A DNA stretch of 64,000 nt from Luteimicrobium subarcticum (GCF_002798015.1 NZ_PGTZ01000008.1:186001-250000); one strand, 5' to 3'. Positions 32,551 to 42,255 are shown, counted from the stretch's first letter. Made by a program: numbers and translations. The notes: generated by a model from the sequence alone, not told the origin.

Positions 32551-32606
32551 GCGTCCTCGTTCCATGGTCTTCGAAGGGGGCGTCGTAGGTCATCCTGCCA
32601 GAAGGA

Positions 32607-32620
32607 TCGAACCGATTCGA
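32607..32620. promoter_or_regulatory. TCGAA/TTCGA palindrome before the GH1 gene
   Basis: TCGAACCGATTCGA shares both outer pentamers with the perfect palindrome upstream of lacI (39429-39442) and lies 57 bases before the GH1 start, in the 74-base gap after the GH31 gene. Likely a weaker site for the same LacI regulator. Confidence 0.5.
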
Positions 32621-32624
32621 CCGT

Positions 32625-34904
32625 TCAGGCGAGCGTGATCCGGCCTTCACCCGTGCCGGCATCGAAGCGCTCCGTGCGCCCCGCCGACTCGAGGGCCCAG
32701 GCACGGCCCGAGCCCGTCGTCACGACGACCTCGTCGCCCGTCCGCCGGACCCGGAAGTCCACGTCCGTGGCGTCCACGCCCGCGTCCGCTGCCGGCACGG
32801 TGACGGTCTCGTCGAAGCCGTCCGGCAGCTCGAAGAGCCGCAGCGTCACGCCGTCCGCCCAGTCGTACTCGGGGGCGTCGTCGCTCGCCCCGACCGGCAG
32901 CACCGTGCCGGGGCGCACGAGCACCGGCAGCGAGTCGAACCCGTGGCGCTGCTCCACCCAGCGGGGGCCGGTCAGCGTCTCGCCCGACAGGAGGTCGGTC
33001 CACGTGCCCTCGGGCACGTACACGTGCACCTCGCCGTCCGCCGAGAACACGGGCGCGACCAGCAGCGACGAGCCGAGCAGGTACTGCGTGTCGACGTCCC
33101 AGCCGCCGCGGTCCTCCGGCAGCTCGAGGACCATCGGACGCATCATCGGCGTGCCGCGCTCGACGACCTCGCGGGCCGCCGCGCCCAGGTACGGCAGGAG
33201 CGAGAGCTTGAGCCGCGTGAACCGGCGCGTGACGTCCACGGCCTCGTCGTCGAACGCCCACGGCACCCGGACGGACCCGGACCCGTGCAGGCGCGAGTGC
33301 GACGACAGGAGGCCGAAGGCCAGCCAGCGCTTGAACACGGCGGGGTCGGGCTCGCCCTCGAAGCCGCCGATGTCGTGGCTCCAGTACCCGAAGCCCGACA
33401 TCGCGAGCGACAGGCCGCCGCGCAGCGTCTCGGCCATCGACACGAAGGACGAGTCGTTGTCGCCGCCCCAGTGCACAGGGTACTGCTGGCCGCCGGCGGT
33501 CGCGGACCGTGCGAACAGGGCCGCCTGACCCCGCCCGCGGCGGCGCTCGAGCAGCTCGAACACCGTCCGGTTGTACAGGTGCGTGTAGTAGTTCCGCATG
33601 CGCTGCGGGTCCGAGCCGTCGAACCAGGCGACGCCCTCGGTGGGGATGCGCTCGCCGAAGTCCGTCTTGAAGCAGTCGACCCCCATGTCGAGCAGGGCGT
33701 CGAGCTTGCTCGCGTACCACTCGGCCGCGGCCGGGTTCGTGAAGTCCACCAGACCCATGCCGGCCTGCCACAGGTCCCACTGCCAGACCTCGCCGTCCGT
33801 CGTCCGCAGGAGGTAGCCCTTCTCGGCCGCCTCCGCGAACAGGGCCGAGCGCTGCCCGATGTACGAGTTGATCCAGACGCAGATCCGCAGGCCCTTGTCC
33901 TTGTAGCGGGCGAGCATCGCCTCGGGCTCCGGGAACGTCCGCGGGTCCCACTCGAAGTCGCACCACTGGTACTCGCGCATCCAGAAGCAGTCGAAGTGGA
34001 ACACCGACAGCGGGATCTCGCGCTCGGCCATGCCGTCGATGAACTGGGTCACCGTCTGCTCGTCGTAGCTCGTCGTGAACGACGTGGTGAGCCACAGGCC
34101 GTACGACCACGCGGGCAGCGCCGGCGGACGCCCGGTCAGGGCCGTGTAGCGCTCGAGGACGTCCTTCGGGGTCGGGCCGTCGATGACGTAGTACTCGAGC
34201 TGCTGGCCCGCGACCGAGAACTGGGTGCGCTCGACCATCTCGGACGCGACCTCGAACGACACCAGCTCGGGGTGCGCCACGAAGACGCCGTACCCGCCGC
34301 TCGTCATGTAGAACGGCACGTTCTTGTACGCCTGCTCGCTCGACGTGCCGCCGTCCGCGTTCCAGATGTCGACGGTCTGACCGTTCTTGACGAACGGGCC
34401 GAACCGCTCGCCCATGCCGTAGACCTTCTCGCCCACGCCGAGCGCGAGCTGCTCGTGCACGAACGGCCCCTCGGGGGAGGACACGATGCCCGCGCCCTTG
34501 GGCAGGCTCGACGTCAGCACGCGGCCCCGGGACTCGAAGTCGACCCGCCACGGCCCCGTGCGGCGCACGCGGACGGACAGGTCGCCGCTCGTGAGCACCG
34601 CGCTCTCGTCGTCGACGTGCGTGGTCACGTGCGTCTCGGTGCCCCGCACGGCGAACTCGGGGTGCCGCGGGCGCGTGCCCGCCCAGTGCTCCACGCGCAC
34701 CTTGACGATGCCCGGGGCCGGGCTCGAGTACGTGAGCGTGACGAGCGGCGCGTTGAGCGTGTCGCCGCGCCCGCGGACGCGCTTCGTGGTCGCCCACACC
34801 GTCATGGTGCCGGCCGCGTCGTCGACGCGGACGTCGTCGACCTCGACGGGGTGCAGGACGTCGACGCCCGGGCGCAGCTGCCAGTAGCCGTCGGTGAACT
34901 TCAT
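32625..34904 (-). CDS. yicI: GH31 alpha-xylosidase (YicI-like)
   Basis: 759 residues. Family 31 alpha-glycoside hydrolase; nucleophile Asp in CFKTDFGE (about 415) and acid/base Asp in HWGGDNDSSF (about 482). The segment FHFDCFWMREYQWCDFEWDP is the xylose-specific loop of YicI-type alpha-xylosidases, which remove non-reducing alpha-xylose from isoprimeverose and xyloglucan oligosaccharides, in place of the glucosidase signature. No signal peptide. Preceded by GAGGAG 8 bases before ATG 34904. It follows the second permease by 30 bases in the operon. Confidence 0.93.
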   Translation of the reverse strand: MKFTDGYWQLRPGVDVLHPVEVDDVRVDDAAGTMTVWATTKRVRGRGDTLNAPLVTLTYSSPAPGIVKVRVEHWAGTRPRHPEFAVRGTETHVTTHVDDESAVLTSGDLSVRVRRTGPWRVDFESRGRVLTSSLPKGAGIVSSPEGPFVHEQLALGVGEKVYGMGERFGPFVKNGQTVDIWNADGGTSSEQAYKNVPFYMTSGGYGVFVAHPELVSFEVASEMVERTQFSVAGQQLEYYVIDGPTPKDVLERYTALTGRPPALPAWSYGLWLTTSFTTSYDEQTVTQFIDGMAEREIPLSVFHFDCFWMREYQWCDFEWDPRTFPEPEAMLARYKDKGLRICVWINSYIGQRSALFAEAAEKGYLLRTTDGEVWQWDLWQAGMGLVDFTNPAAAEWYASKLDALLDMGVDCFKTDFGERIPTEGVAWFDGSDPQRMRNYYTHLYNRTVFELLERRRGRGQAALFARSATAGGQQYPVHWGGDNDSSFVSMAETLRGGLSLAMSGFGYWSHDIGGFEGEPDPAVFKRWLAFGLLSSHSRLHGSGSVRVPWAFDDEAVDVTRRFTRLKLSLLPYLGAAAREVVERGTPMMRPMVLELPEDRGGWDVDTQYLLGSSLLVAPVFSADGEVHVYVPEGTWTDLLSGETLTGPRWVEQRHGFDSLPVLVRPGTVLPVGASDDAPEYDWADGVTLRLFELPDGFDETVTVPAADAGVDATDVDFRVRRTGDEVVVTTGSGRAWALESAGRTERFDAGTGEGRITLA

Positions 34905-34934
34905 GGGTGGGACTCCTCGTGGATCAGCGTGCGG

Positions 34935-35840
34935 TCACTTCACGGCGCCGGCGGTGATGCCGCGCGTGAGGGTCCGCTGGAAGAACAGGAAGAACAGGAG
35001 CGTGGGGATCAGTGACACGAGGGTGCCCGCGTTGAGCGTCGGCACGTCGAGCATGCGGTCGCCCTGCAGGGACGCCAGCGCGATCGGGACGGTCTGCGTG
35101 TCGCCGGTCGTGAGCATGACGAGCGGGATGAAGAACTCGTTCCACGTCCAGATGAAGAAGAAGATCAGCAGGACCGACAGCGTCGGACGCACGACGGGGA
35201 AGACGACGCGGGTCAGGATCTTCCACCGGTTCGCGCCGTCGAGCGCCGCGGCCTCGAGGAGCGCCTTCGGGAACGTCCCGAGGACGGAGGCGAGCAGGTA
35301 GGTGCCGAACGCCGACTGGATGACCGTGAAGATGATGACGATCGACCAGCCCGAGTTCCCCAGGCCGATGTTCTGCATCATCCGGAACAGGGGGTAGACG
35401 AGCACCTCCTGCGGGAGCATGTTCGCCAGCAGGAACACGCCGACGATCCACAGGCGGCCCTTGACGCGGCCGATCCCGATCGCGTAGGCGGACAGCAGCG
35501 ACAGCGCCACGCCGAGGACGGCGACGAGACCCGACGTCCAGACCGAGTTCCAGAGCTTGACCGGGAAGTCGACGCGCTCCCAGAAGACCTTGATGCCGTG
35601 CGTGTAGAACTCGTTCGGCCAGGACAGCGGGCCGTTCGTCGAGTAGTCGTCGGGCGACTTGAACGCGTTGAGCAGCATGATGACGAACGGCGCGAGCATG
35701 AGGATCGCGACGACGACGGCGAAGGCCAGCAGGACCCAGCGCAGGGGCCCGCGGTGGAACCGGTCCTTGGGGCGGCGGCCCGGGGTGGGCGTGTCGCCGG
35801 CGGGGTGCTTGCCGGGCAGCGTCTCGGTGACGGTGGCCAT
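34935..35840 (-). CDS. Carbohydrate ABC transporter permease (MalG type)
   Basis: 301 residues with six membrane helices and the EAA loop (EAAALDGANRWKILTRVVFP, about 203-222) that contacts the ATPase. Second membrane subunit of the sugar importer. Its ATG overlaps the stop of the first permease by one base (TGATG), so translation is coupled. The ATPase (MsiK/MalK type) is not encoded here, as is usual for actinobacteria that share one ATPase among importers. Confidence 0.95.
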   Translation of the reverse strand: MATVTETLPGKHPAGDTPTPGRRPKDRFHRGPLRWVLLAFAVVVAILMLAPFVIMLLNAFKSPDDYSTNGPLSWPNEFYTHGIKVFWERVDFPVKLWNSVWTSGLVAVLGVALSLLSAYAIGIGRVKGRLWIVGVFLLANMLPQEVLVYPLFRMMQNIGLGNSGWSIVIIFTVIQSAFGTYLLASVLGTFPKALLEAAALDGANRWKILTRVVFPVVRPTLSVLLIFFFIWTWNEFFIPLVMLTTGDTQTVPIALASLQGDRMLDVPTLNAGTLVSLIPTLLFFLFFQRTLTRGITAGAVK

Positions 35841-36844
35841 CAGAAGCCCCTCTCTTCCTTGCGCGCGCTGCGGTTCTGCAGCAGCTGGATGATCGACGCG
35901 ATGACGATGATGATCACCGTCAGGACGGTCGCGATCGCGGCGCCGTACCCGACCTTCGACTTGTCGAAGAAGTTGAGGTACGAGTAGTACGACGGGACGA
36001 GCGTGGAGCCCTCCGGCCCGCCGCGCGTCAGCACGTAGATCGGGCCGAACACCTTGAGCGCCGCGATCGTGCAGGTCAGCGTGATGACGAACGTCTCGGG
36101 CTTGATCTGCGGGAGGGTGATCGCGCGGAACCGGCGCCACCAGTTCGCGCCGTCCAGCTCGGCCGCCTCGTACAGCTCGGGGTCGACCCGCTGGAGCGCC
36201 GACATGAAGATCACGGTCGGGTAGCCGATCTGGATCCAGATGAGGACGACCATCACGGACGGCAGCGCGGTGGACGGGTTGCCCAGCCAGTCGGGCGGGT
36301 TCGACACGCCCAGGGTCTTGAGGATCTCGTTGAGCGCGCCGGTCTGGGCGTTGAGGATCCAGTTCCACAGGATGCCGGCCACGGCGACGGGCAGGATCTG
36401 CGGCAGGTAGTAGGTCGCACGCAGGAAGCTGGCGACGCGCCCGCTGAAGTGCTTGCCGATGTAGTCGAACAGCACGGACGCGAGCACGAGCCCGATCACG
36501 GTGGGCACGATCACCATCGCGACGATCATGTAGACCGAGTTCTGGAACGACTGCCAGAACTGGTCGTCGTGCATGAGGTCCTGGTAGTTCTCGAGGCCGA
36601 CCCAGCGCATCTCGGTCTTGCCGCCACGCCACTTGTGCAGCGAGTACCAGATGTTCATGACGAACGGCACGGCGATGATCAGCGCGAAGGCGATCAGGCC
36701 GGGGCTGAGGTAGAGCCAGTAGGTGGACGGGACCCACCGGCGGCGGCGGCCGCTCGGGCGGCCCCCGCTCGGCGGGGGCGTCGGACGCTCCCCGGAGGGG
36801 TCGGTGGTGTCCTGCGCGGGCAGGCTCACGGGTGCGGAGGACAT
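35840..36844 (-). CDS. Carbohydrate ABC transporter permease (MalF type)
   Basis: 334 residues: a long Pro/Gly/Arg-rich cytoplasmic tail (1-38), six or seven membrane helices, and the EAA loop (EAAELDGANWWRRFRAITLP, about 229-248). First membrane subunit of the sugar importer. AGAGGT lies 7 bases before ATG 36844. A strong hairpin separates it from the solute-binding gene upstream. Confidence 0.95.
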   Translation of the reverse strand: MSSAPVSLPAQDTTDPSGERPTPPPSGGRPSGRRRRWVPSTYWLYLSPGLIAFALIIAVPFVMNIWYSLHKWRGGKTEMRWVGLENYQDLMHDDQFWQSFQNSVYMIVAMVIVPTVIGLVLASVLFDYIGKHFSGRVASFLRATYYLPQILPVAVAGILWNWILNAQTGALNEILKTLGVSNPPDWLGNPSTALPSVMVVLIWIQIGYPTVIFMSALQRVDPELYEAAELDGANWWRRFRAITLPQIKPETFVITLTCTIAALKVFGPIYVLTRGGPEGSTLVPSYYSYLNFFDKSKVGYGAAIATVLTVIIIVIASIIQLLQNRSARKEERGF

Positions 36845-36894
36845 CGGGCTTACCTCTCTGGGGGCGGCTGGTTCGCGGCGGCGGGCGGACGGGC

Positions 36895-36930
36895 GGACCG
36901 GGCGGGGCGGGGTGGCGCCCCGCCCGGTCC
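36895..36930 (-). terminator. Intra-operon hairpin after the solute-binding protein gene
   Basis: Perfect 15-bp GC arms (36895-36909, 36916-36930) with a 6-base loop, starting 7 bases after the lipoprotein stop and 50 bases before the permease start. It is placed like the malE-malF hairpin and could partly stop transcription or protect the upstream message, so more binding protein than permease is made. Confidence 0.7.
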
Positions 36931-36937
36931 GAAGGCG

Positions 36938-38257
36938 TCAGCCGTTGAGGATGTCGTCCTTGCCGGACTCGTACTGCTCCTTGAGCTGGTCGAGCACCTG
37001 GTCGGTCGACTTCGAGCCGTTCACGACGGACTGGAGGGCGCTGACGATCTGGTCGTAGAAGCCGGCGACGGGCCAGTCGGGGTAGAACGAGAGGCTGTCG
37101 TTCTTCACGAGGTCCTGGAACTGCTCGGTGAAGGTCTTGACCTTGGGGTCGGTGATCGTCGAGACGTCACCGGCGATCGGCAGGCCGCCCTTCTGGCCGA
37201 GGATGTTCTGGACCTCGGGGCGCAGCGTGATGTCCATGAAGTCGTACGCGAGGCTCTTGTTCTTCGCGTTCTCGGGGACGACCCAGAGGTTGCCGGACGA
37301 GCCCAGCGCGAGGTTGGCGCCCGGGAACGAGAACTGGCCCCAGTCGTCCTTCATCTCGCTGGTCAGGCGACCGAACCACCACGAGCCGGAGACCATGATC
37401 GGGAACTTGCCCTGGATGAACGACACGCCCATGTCCTCGGCGGTCAGGCCGGCCGCGTTCTTCGCGATGTAGCCGTCCTTCGTCCACTCGCCGATCGTGT
37501 CGGTGGCGTACGTCAGGGGGTCGCCGTGCCAGTCGACGTCGTTCTTGAACAGCTGGTAGTCGTCGACCCACGAGCGGTCGGCCTTCGACAGCGCGAGCTG
37601 GTACCAGAGCTGGCCGAGCGGGTACTCGGCGCCGGCCTCGGCGAGCGGGGTCACGCCGGCCGCCTTGAACTTGGCGAGCGCGGCGGTGAAGTCGTCGAAG
37701 GACGTCGGGACGTCCACGCCGTACTTCTTGAAGAGGTCCTTGTTGTAGTAGACGGTGACGTACTCGCCGTAGTTCGGGATGCCGTACCAGTCGCCCGAGC
37801 CCATGAGGCCGCTGTCGTCGTACTGCGCGGTCGTGGCGATGGCGCCCGTGACCTTCTTGTCCCAGCCGCGGCTCTTGGCCTCGTCGGTGAGGGACGTCAG
37901 CAGGCCCTGCGACGCGAGCTGTCCGGCGGTCGCGTTGCCCTTGTTGTACTCCATGACGTCGGGCACGTCGTCGCCGGTGAGGATGATCTTGGCGTTCTTC
38001 TGGATCTGCTCGAACGTCTGCGACTCGGTCTTGACCGTGACGCCGGGGTGCTCCTGCTTGAAGATCTCGATGGCCTTGGCCCAGGCCTGGCCCATCGCCG
38101 AGTCGTCGGACTCGTAGTCCCAGATGGTGAGCGACTTGCCGTCGCCGCTGCCGGTGTCGGAGCCGGAGCTCGAGTCGTCGCTCGAGGAGCAGGCCGCCAG
38201 GGCCAGCGGGAGGGCCAGGACCGCGGTGAGGGCGGCGGCCGTGAGGGAACGCTTCAC
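36938..38257 (-). CDS. Sugar-binding lipoprotein of ABC importer
   Basis: 439 residues. Lipoprotein signal with lipobox LAAC (Cys 23), then a Ser/Asp/Gly linker and a family 1 extracellular solute-binding fold (SLTIWDYESDDSAMGQAW, GDDVPDVMEYNKGNATAGQ, aromatic residues late in the chain). It captures oligosaccharide outside the membrane for the two permeases. GTG 38257 is preceded by GGAAGGA about 6 bases upstream. It lies 87 bases downstream of lacI and is probably cotranscribed with it. Context suggests xyloglucan oligosaccharides or related glucosides. Confidence 0.94.
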   Translation of the reverse strand: MKRSLTAAALTAVLALPLALAACSSSDDSSSGSDTGSGDGKSLTIWDYESDDSAMGQAWAKAIEIFKQEHPGVTVKTESQTFEQIQKNAKIILTGDDVPDVMEYNKGNATAGQLASQGLLTSLTDEAKSRGWDKKVTGAIATTAQYDDSGLMGSGDWYGIPNYGEYVTVYYNKDLFKKYGVDVPTSFDDFTAALAKFKAAGVTPLAEAGAEYPLGQLWYQLALSKADRSWVDDYQLFKNDVDWHGDPLTYATDTIGEWTKDGYIAKNAAGLTAEDMGVSFIQGKFPIMVSGSWWFGRLTSEMKDDWGQFSFPGANLALGSSGNLWVVPENAKNKSLAYDFMDITLRPEVQNILGQKGGLPIAGDVSTITDPKVKTFTEQFQDLVKNDSLSFYPDWPVAGFYDQIVSALQSVVNGSKSTDQVLDQLKEQYESGKDDILNG

Positions 38258-38344
38258 GATGTGTCCTTCCAGGGGTGCGTCATTGCGGGTGGTGCGTCGT
38301 GGTGCCCGGTCGGTGACCGGTGGTGCCCGGCGTCGTCGGGCGTG

Positions 38345-39361
38345 TCAGGAGGGTGCGGGTCCGGTGGACCCGCCGGGGGCGAGGGCGCACGCCACGAGTC
38401 GGGGTGCGTCACGCCGTGGGGGGCCGCCGAGGGCTGCGAGGAGCTCTTCGACGGCGTACCGGCCGAGGGTGCGGCCGGGAGCGAGGTAGGACGTCAGGGG
38501 CGGGTCGTACATCGCGCCGACCTCGGACGACGTCACGACCGCGACCACGGACATGTCGCGGGGGATCTCGATGCGGCGTTCGCGCAGCAGCGACGTCACG
38601 CCGAACGTGGCGGACTCGTTCATCGTGATGATCGCGGTGGTGCGCGGGGCGCGGACGAGGATCTCGAGCGCGGCACGGCGGCCCGCCACGGGCGACTCGT
38701 CGCACGTCACATGCACGGGCGCGAGGTGCCGCTCTTCGGCGGCCGCGAGGAAGGCGTCGCGGGCCCGGACGGTCGGGCCGTACAGCTCGACCTCCGACCG
38801 TTGCGAGTGGTTGACGAACCCGACGGTGCGGTGGCCCAGGTCGGCGAGGTGCTCGACCGCGTCGGTGATGGTCCGCTCGAAGTCGATGTCGACGTACGAC
38901 GTCCCCTCGGGGTCGCGGGTGCGGCCGATGAGGGTGAACGGCACGCCGGACGACGCCAGGGCCTCGACGCGGGCGTCGTCGAGGGCGACCTCCATGAGGA
39001 GCACGCCGTCGGCCTGCCCCTGGCCGACGAGGTCGCGGACCTCGTCGTGCTCGCGGCGGTCGAACGGCCAGATGACGAGGTGGTAGCCGGCGTCCCGCGC
39101 GGTCTGCGCCGCGGACTCGGCGAACTCGCCGAGCGTGCCGCTCAGGCCGCCGGCGACGGTCGGCAGGACGAGCGCGAGGACGTGGCTGCGGCGCGCGGCG
39201 AGGCTGCGGGCGGCGGCGTTGCGCCGGTAGCCGAGCTCGTCGATCGCGGCCTGGATGCGGTCGCGCGTCTCCTGCGCGATGGGGCGGTTGCCGTTGAGGG
39301 CGTACGAGACGGTGGAGAGCGACACACCGGCCTGACGGGCGACGTCCTGCATCGTCGTCAT
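38345..39361 (-). CDS. LacI-family transcriptional regulator
   Basis: 338 residues. N-terminal helix-turn-helix and hinge (TTMQDVARQAGVSLSTVSYALN, then RRNAAARSLAARRS) and a periplasmic-binding-protein-like core for a sugar effector. It heads the minus-strand sugar locus and is almost certainly its repressor. The promoter region carries two copies of a TCGAAGCGCTT palindrome (39415-39443), a good autoregulatory operator. GAGGAGG 5 bases before ATG 39361. Confidence 0.94.
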   Translation of the reverse strand: MTTMQDVARQAGVSLSTVSYALNGNRPIAQETRDRIQAAIDELGYRRNAAARSLAARRSHVLALVLPTVAGGLSGTLGEFAESAAQTARDAGYHLVIWPFDRREHDEVRDLVGQGQADGVLLMEVALDDARVEALASSGVPFTLIGRTRDPEGTSYVDIDFERTITDAVEHLADLGHRTVGFVNHSQRSEVELYGPTVRARDAFLAAAEERHLAPVHVTCDESPVAGRRAALEILVRAPRTTAIITMNESATFGVTSLLRERRIEIPRDMSVVAVVTSSEVGAMYDPPLTSYLAPGRTLGRYAVEELLAALGGPPRRDAPRLVACALAPGGSTGPAPS

Positions 39362-39414
39362 CTCGACCTCCTCGTCGTGGTGGGCACCGCCGTCCGTCAG
39401 CGGACCTGCGGTGC

Positions 39415-39443
39415 GTCGAAGCGCTTGGTCGAAGCGCTTCGAC
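39415..39443. promoter_or_regulatory. Double LacI operator upstream of lacI
   Basis: A perfect 16-bp palindrome, GTCGAAGCGCTTCGAC at 39428-39443, preceded 13 bases upstream by an imperfect copy, GTCGAAGCGCTTGG (39415-39428). The central GCGC with flanking TCGAA/TTCGA is typical for LacI-family boxes. It lies 54-82 bases before the lacI start. AT-rich DNA adjacent (GATTAGGAGTATTGAAT) likely holds the promoter. Confidence 0.75.
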
Positions 39444-39528
39444 GATTAGGAGTATTGAATGAACGAACTAACCCTGTCAAGGGGTGAGACGAGTTCGTGA
39501 CCTGGCAGACAGCTCGCTCTCGGGGCGC

Positions 39529-41658
39529 TCAGCCCTGGTCGACGCGTGAGACCTGCGACAACGGTGCCACCGAGCCGTCGGGCTGCACGGACCCCACCTC
39601 GACGACCGACCAGGCCGACCAGCCGGCGCTCGGGCGCCGGTACAGGTTCTGCGCCCACTGCGTCACGCGCGTCTGGCTCACCGGCATCGGCTCGGTGCCG
39701 TCCCACGCCACCTCGCCCTTGTTCATCACGACGACGGCCGTGTCGTCGCCCAGGCGTCGCCGCAGCTCCGCCAGGGTGGCGCGGCTCGGGGCGTCCACGC
39801 TCACCACCTGCGTGTCGCACAGCGTCCGGATCGTCGCCAGGTAGGGGAGCCGCGGTGCCACCAGCACGACCGGTCGGTCGCCCACCGCCGCGCACACCGC
39901 GCGCGCCTCGTCGAGCCGTCCGCCCTGCTCGCGCACCCCGTACAAGGAGCCCCACGTGAACAGCGGGAACACCAGCGTCGCCACCGTCCCGGCGACCGCG
40001 ACCACCCGGGCCCACCGCCGTCGTCCCGCCCACAGCGTCGCGAGCAGGAACGTGGCGCCCAGGAGCAGCCCCGGGATCGTCACCGGCAGGAAGCGTCGCA
40101 TCGCCCACACCTGGTCCGGCGTGATGCTCACCCGCCACAGGTACATCGCCGAGGGCGCCATCACGACGCCCAGGAACGTCAGCAGGCGGGCGTCCCGGCG
40201 CGCCACCGCCCGGTATCCCGCGAGCGCGATCCCGCCGAAGCCGAGCAGCACCGCCGCCCAGCCGTAGTACCAGGACAGCCACGTCACCGACATCTCGTCG
40301 TACGTCCGTGCCGGGTCGACCGCCTTGCCGGCGTGCGCCTGCCAGACCTCGACCACCGTCGCGGCACCGACCCCGACCGTCCCGTGCCGCTCCACGAGCC
40401 ACCACGGGCGCGAGATGAGGAACGCCGCGACCGCGACGACGACCACCACGGTCACGGTCGCGAGACCCCGGCGGTGCCACAGCAACCGCGCACGGCCCCA
40501 CCGGCGCAGCAGCGGGACGTGGACCGCCGCCGCACCCGCGATCGCCACCACCAGCACCGCGTCCAACGACGCCGTCTGCGACGAGTGCTCGTCCAGGTAG
40601 CTCGCGCTGTGCCACGCGAGGTCCACCAGACCGACCGCGACGCCGACGGTCCCCGCGAGCGTCGCGAAGGCCCAGCCGCGCAGCAGCCACCGGTCGCCCG
40701 TCAGGTCCCACGCGCACGCCGACGCCAGGCCCAGCGCCAGCACCAGACCGACCACCTGGGCCGTCGAGTCCACCCGCGCGAGCGCGGCCGCGCCCACCAT
40801 CGCGCCCGCCAGCGCCAACCGTCCCGCCGAGCGGCGCTCGAGCGCCGACCACGCGACCGTGAGACCGCCGAAGACCAGGACGATCGTCGTCGGCTCCGTG
40901 TACGCCGACCGCGTGAAGGCCGCCCACGGGACCGACAGCACCAACGCCGCCACCGGTACCAGCGCCCACAGCGGCCCGACCATCCGCCGGCCGAACCCGT
41001 ACAGCGTGAGCAGCGCCACCACGCCGATGACCAGGCCGCCCAGCAGCACGCCCCGCTCACCCAGGAGCCAGCCGACCGACGCGAGCAGACCCGGCACCAG
41101 CTTCTGCGCCTGCACCTGGATCACGTCACCCGACGGCGTGTACGCCTGCATGCCCGCCGAGACCCCCGGCACCTGCGCCGCCAGGCGCGTCGCCGCGTCC
41201 AGCGGGAGGTCTGGCGACGCGTGCGTGCGCAACCACAGGCCCTCGAGCGTCAGGAACCCGGGGTCGCGGCTCACCACGACGTACTGCGACACCACCGGGA
41301 GCTGCGCGACGAACCACGCCAGCGACAGCACGACCGCCGCCATCGAGCCCGCGAACCCGCGGCCCGCCACCGGGAACCTCGACGGCACCCAGCGCCACGT
41401 CGCCACCACGGACGCCGCGGCGACCGGCAGCACCAGCCAAGGACGGAACACCCCGAACAGCACACCGGCGCCCACCACGACCGACACCGCGAAGAACGCG
41501 AGCGGGAGCCGGTCCGGCAGCCCCGTCACCGCCGCCGCGGACCGTGCACCGAGGCCGACGCGGCGCCCGCGGGACACCGCGCGGCGGACCGCCGGACCGG
41601 CCGACGGGGAGTCCTGGACGGCGACCGGCTCATGCTTCAACGAAGGGCTCCAGTCCAA
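39529..41658 (-). CDS. Multi-pass membrane protein, GT-C glycosyltransferase-like
   Basis: 709 residues with about 12-13 membrane helices. The first large extracytoplasmic loop contains [16 protein letters not shown], the Asp-containing loop pattern of GT-C enzymes (ArnT/PMT-like) that use lipid-linked sugar donors. The C-terminal 120 residues form a soluble domain outside the membrane. The start is uncertain: the longest frame begins at TTG 41658 without a clear ribosome site and there is no nearby in-frame ATG. Divergent from def. No sugar-transfer partners adjacent; could be a mannosyl- or arabinosyltransferase-like protein. Confidence 0.7.
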   Translation of the reverse strand: MDWSPSLKHEPVAVQDSPSAGPAVRRAVSRGRRVGLGARSAAAVTGLPDRLPLAFFAVSVVVGAGVLFGVFRPWLVLPVAAASVVATWRWVPSRFPVAGRGFAGSMAAVVLSLAWFVAQLPVVSQYVVVSRDPGFLTLEGLWLRTHASPDLPLDAATRLAAQVPGVSAGMQAYTPSGDVIQVQAQKLVPGLLASVGWLLGERGVLLGGLVIGVVALLTLYGFGRRMVGPLWALVPVAALVLSVPWAAFTRSAYTEPTTIVLVFGGLTVAWSALERRSAGRLALAGAMVGAAALARVDSTAQVVGLVLALGLASACAWDLTGDRWLLRGWAFATLAGTVGVAVGLVDLAWHSASYLDEHSSQTASLDAVLVVAIAGAAAVHVPLLRRWGRARLLWHRRGLATVTVVVVVAVAAFLISRPWWLVERHGTVGVGAATVVEVWQAHAGKAVDPARTYDEMSVTWLSWYYGWAAVLLGFGGIALAGYRAVARRDARLLTFLGVVMAPSAMYLWRVSITPDQVWAMRRFLPVTIPGLLLGATFLLATLWAGRRRWARVVAVAGTVATLVFPLFTWGSLYGVREQGGRLDEARAVCAAVGDRPVVLVAPRLPYLATIRTLCDTQVVSVDAPSRATLAELRRRLGDDTAVVVMNKGEVAWDGTEPMPVSQTRVTQWAQNLYRRPSAGWSAWSVVEVGSVQPDGSVAPLSQVSRVDQG

Positions 41659-41703
41659 GGGCGGCGCGAGGGACGGTGCAAGAGCCTATCCCGCGTCCCG
41701 TGG

Positions 41704-41709
41704 AAGAAT
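41704..41709 (+). promoter_or_regulatory. Candidate -10 (AAGAAT) of leaderless def
   Basis: Exactly seven bases before ATG 41717, which lacks a ribosome site. The hexamer keeps the second-position A and final T but not the first T of TANNNT. Confidence 0.4.
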
Positions 41710-41716
41710 GTCCGCC

Positions 41717-42205
41717 ATGGCGATGCGAGAGATCCGGACGATTCCCGACCCCGTGCTGCGCACCCCGTGCGCCGAGATCACCGAGATCGACGACCGGGTC
41801 AGGGCGCTCGTCGAGGACCTCCTGCAGACCGTCGACGACGAAGGCCGAGCCGGCCTCGCCGCCAACCAGATCGGCGTGTCCCTGCGAGCCTTCTCCTGGA
41901 ACATCGACGACGAGATCGGGTACGTCCTCAACCCCCGGATCGTCGAGCTCTCCGAGGACGAGTACCAGGACGGCGAGGAAGGGTGTCTGTCCGTCCCCGG
42001 CCTCTGGTACCCCACCACGCGCGCCTGGTACGCCCGCGTCGAAGGCATCGACCTCGACCGCAAGAAGGTCGTCGTCGAAGGCACCGAGCTCATGGCACGC
42101 TGCCTCCAGCACGAGACCGACCACCTCGACGGCATGCTCTACCTGGACCGGCTCGAGCGCTCCGTGCGCAAGAAGGCCATGCGCGCGCTCCGCGACCAGC
42201 TCTGA
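41717..42205 (+). CDS. def: Peptide deformylase
   Basis: 162 residues. Removes the formyl group from the N-terminal methionine of new proteins using a metal bound by C90 (EEGCLSVPG) and H132/H136 of HETDH, with E133 as catalyst. Motif 1 is GLAANQIGV with the oxyanion-stabilising Q51, slightly different from the usual GVGLAAPQ. Length fits the actinobacterial type. Divergent from the GT-C-like gene. Confidence 0.95.
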   Translation: MAMREIRTIPDPVLRTPCAEITEIDDRVRALVEDLLQTVDDEGRAGLAANQIGVSLRAFSWNIDDEIGYVLNPRIVELSEDEYQDGEEGCLSVPGLWYPTTRAWYARVEGIDLDRKKVVVEGTELMARCLQHETDHLDGMLYLDRLERSVRKKAMRALRDQL

Positions 42206-42236
42206 CCGCCTGGACGGCCCGCCCGCACCCCGCACC

Positions 42237-42255
42237 GGCCGGGTGAAATCCGGCC
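42237..42255 (+). terminator. Weak hairpin after def
   Basis: GGCCGG and CCGGCC arms around a 7-base loop, 32 bases past the def stop. Short, no T-run; tentative. Confidence 0.35.

Noticed and set aside
36449-39487. 1012-codon plus-strand open frame across the sugar locus
   Set aside because: Opposite to permease, binding protein and LacI genes with intact motifs; shadow frame.
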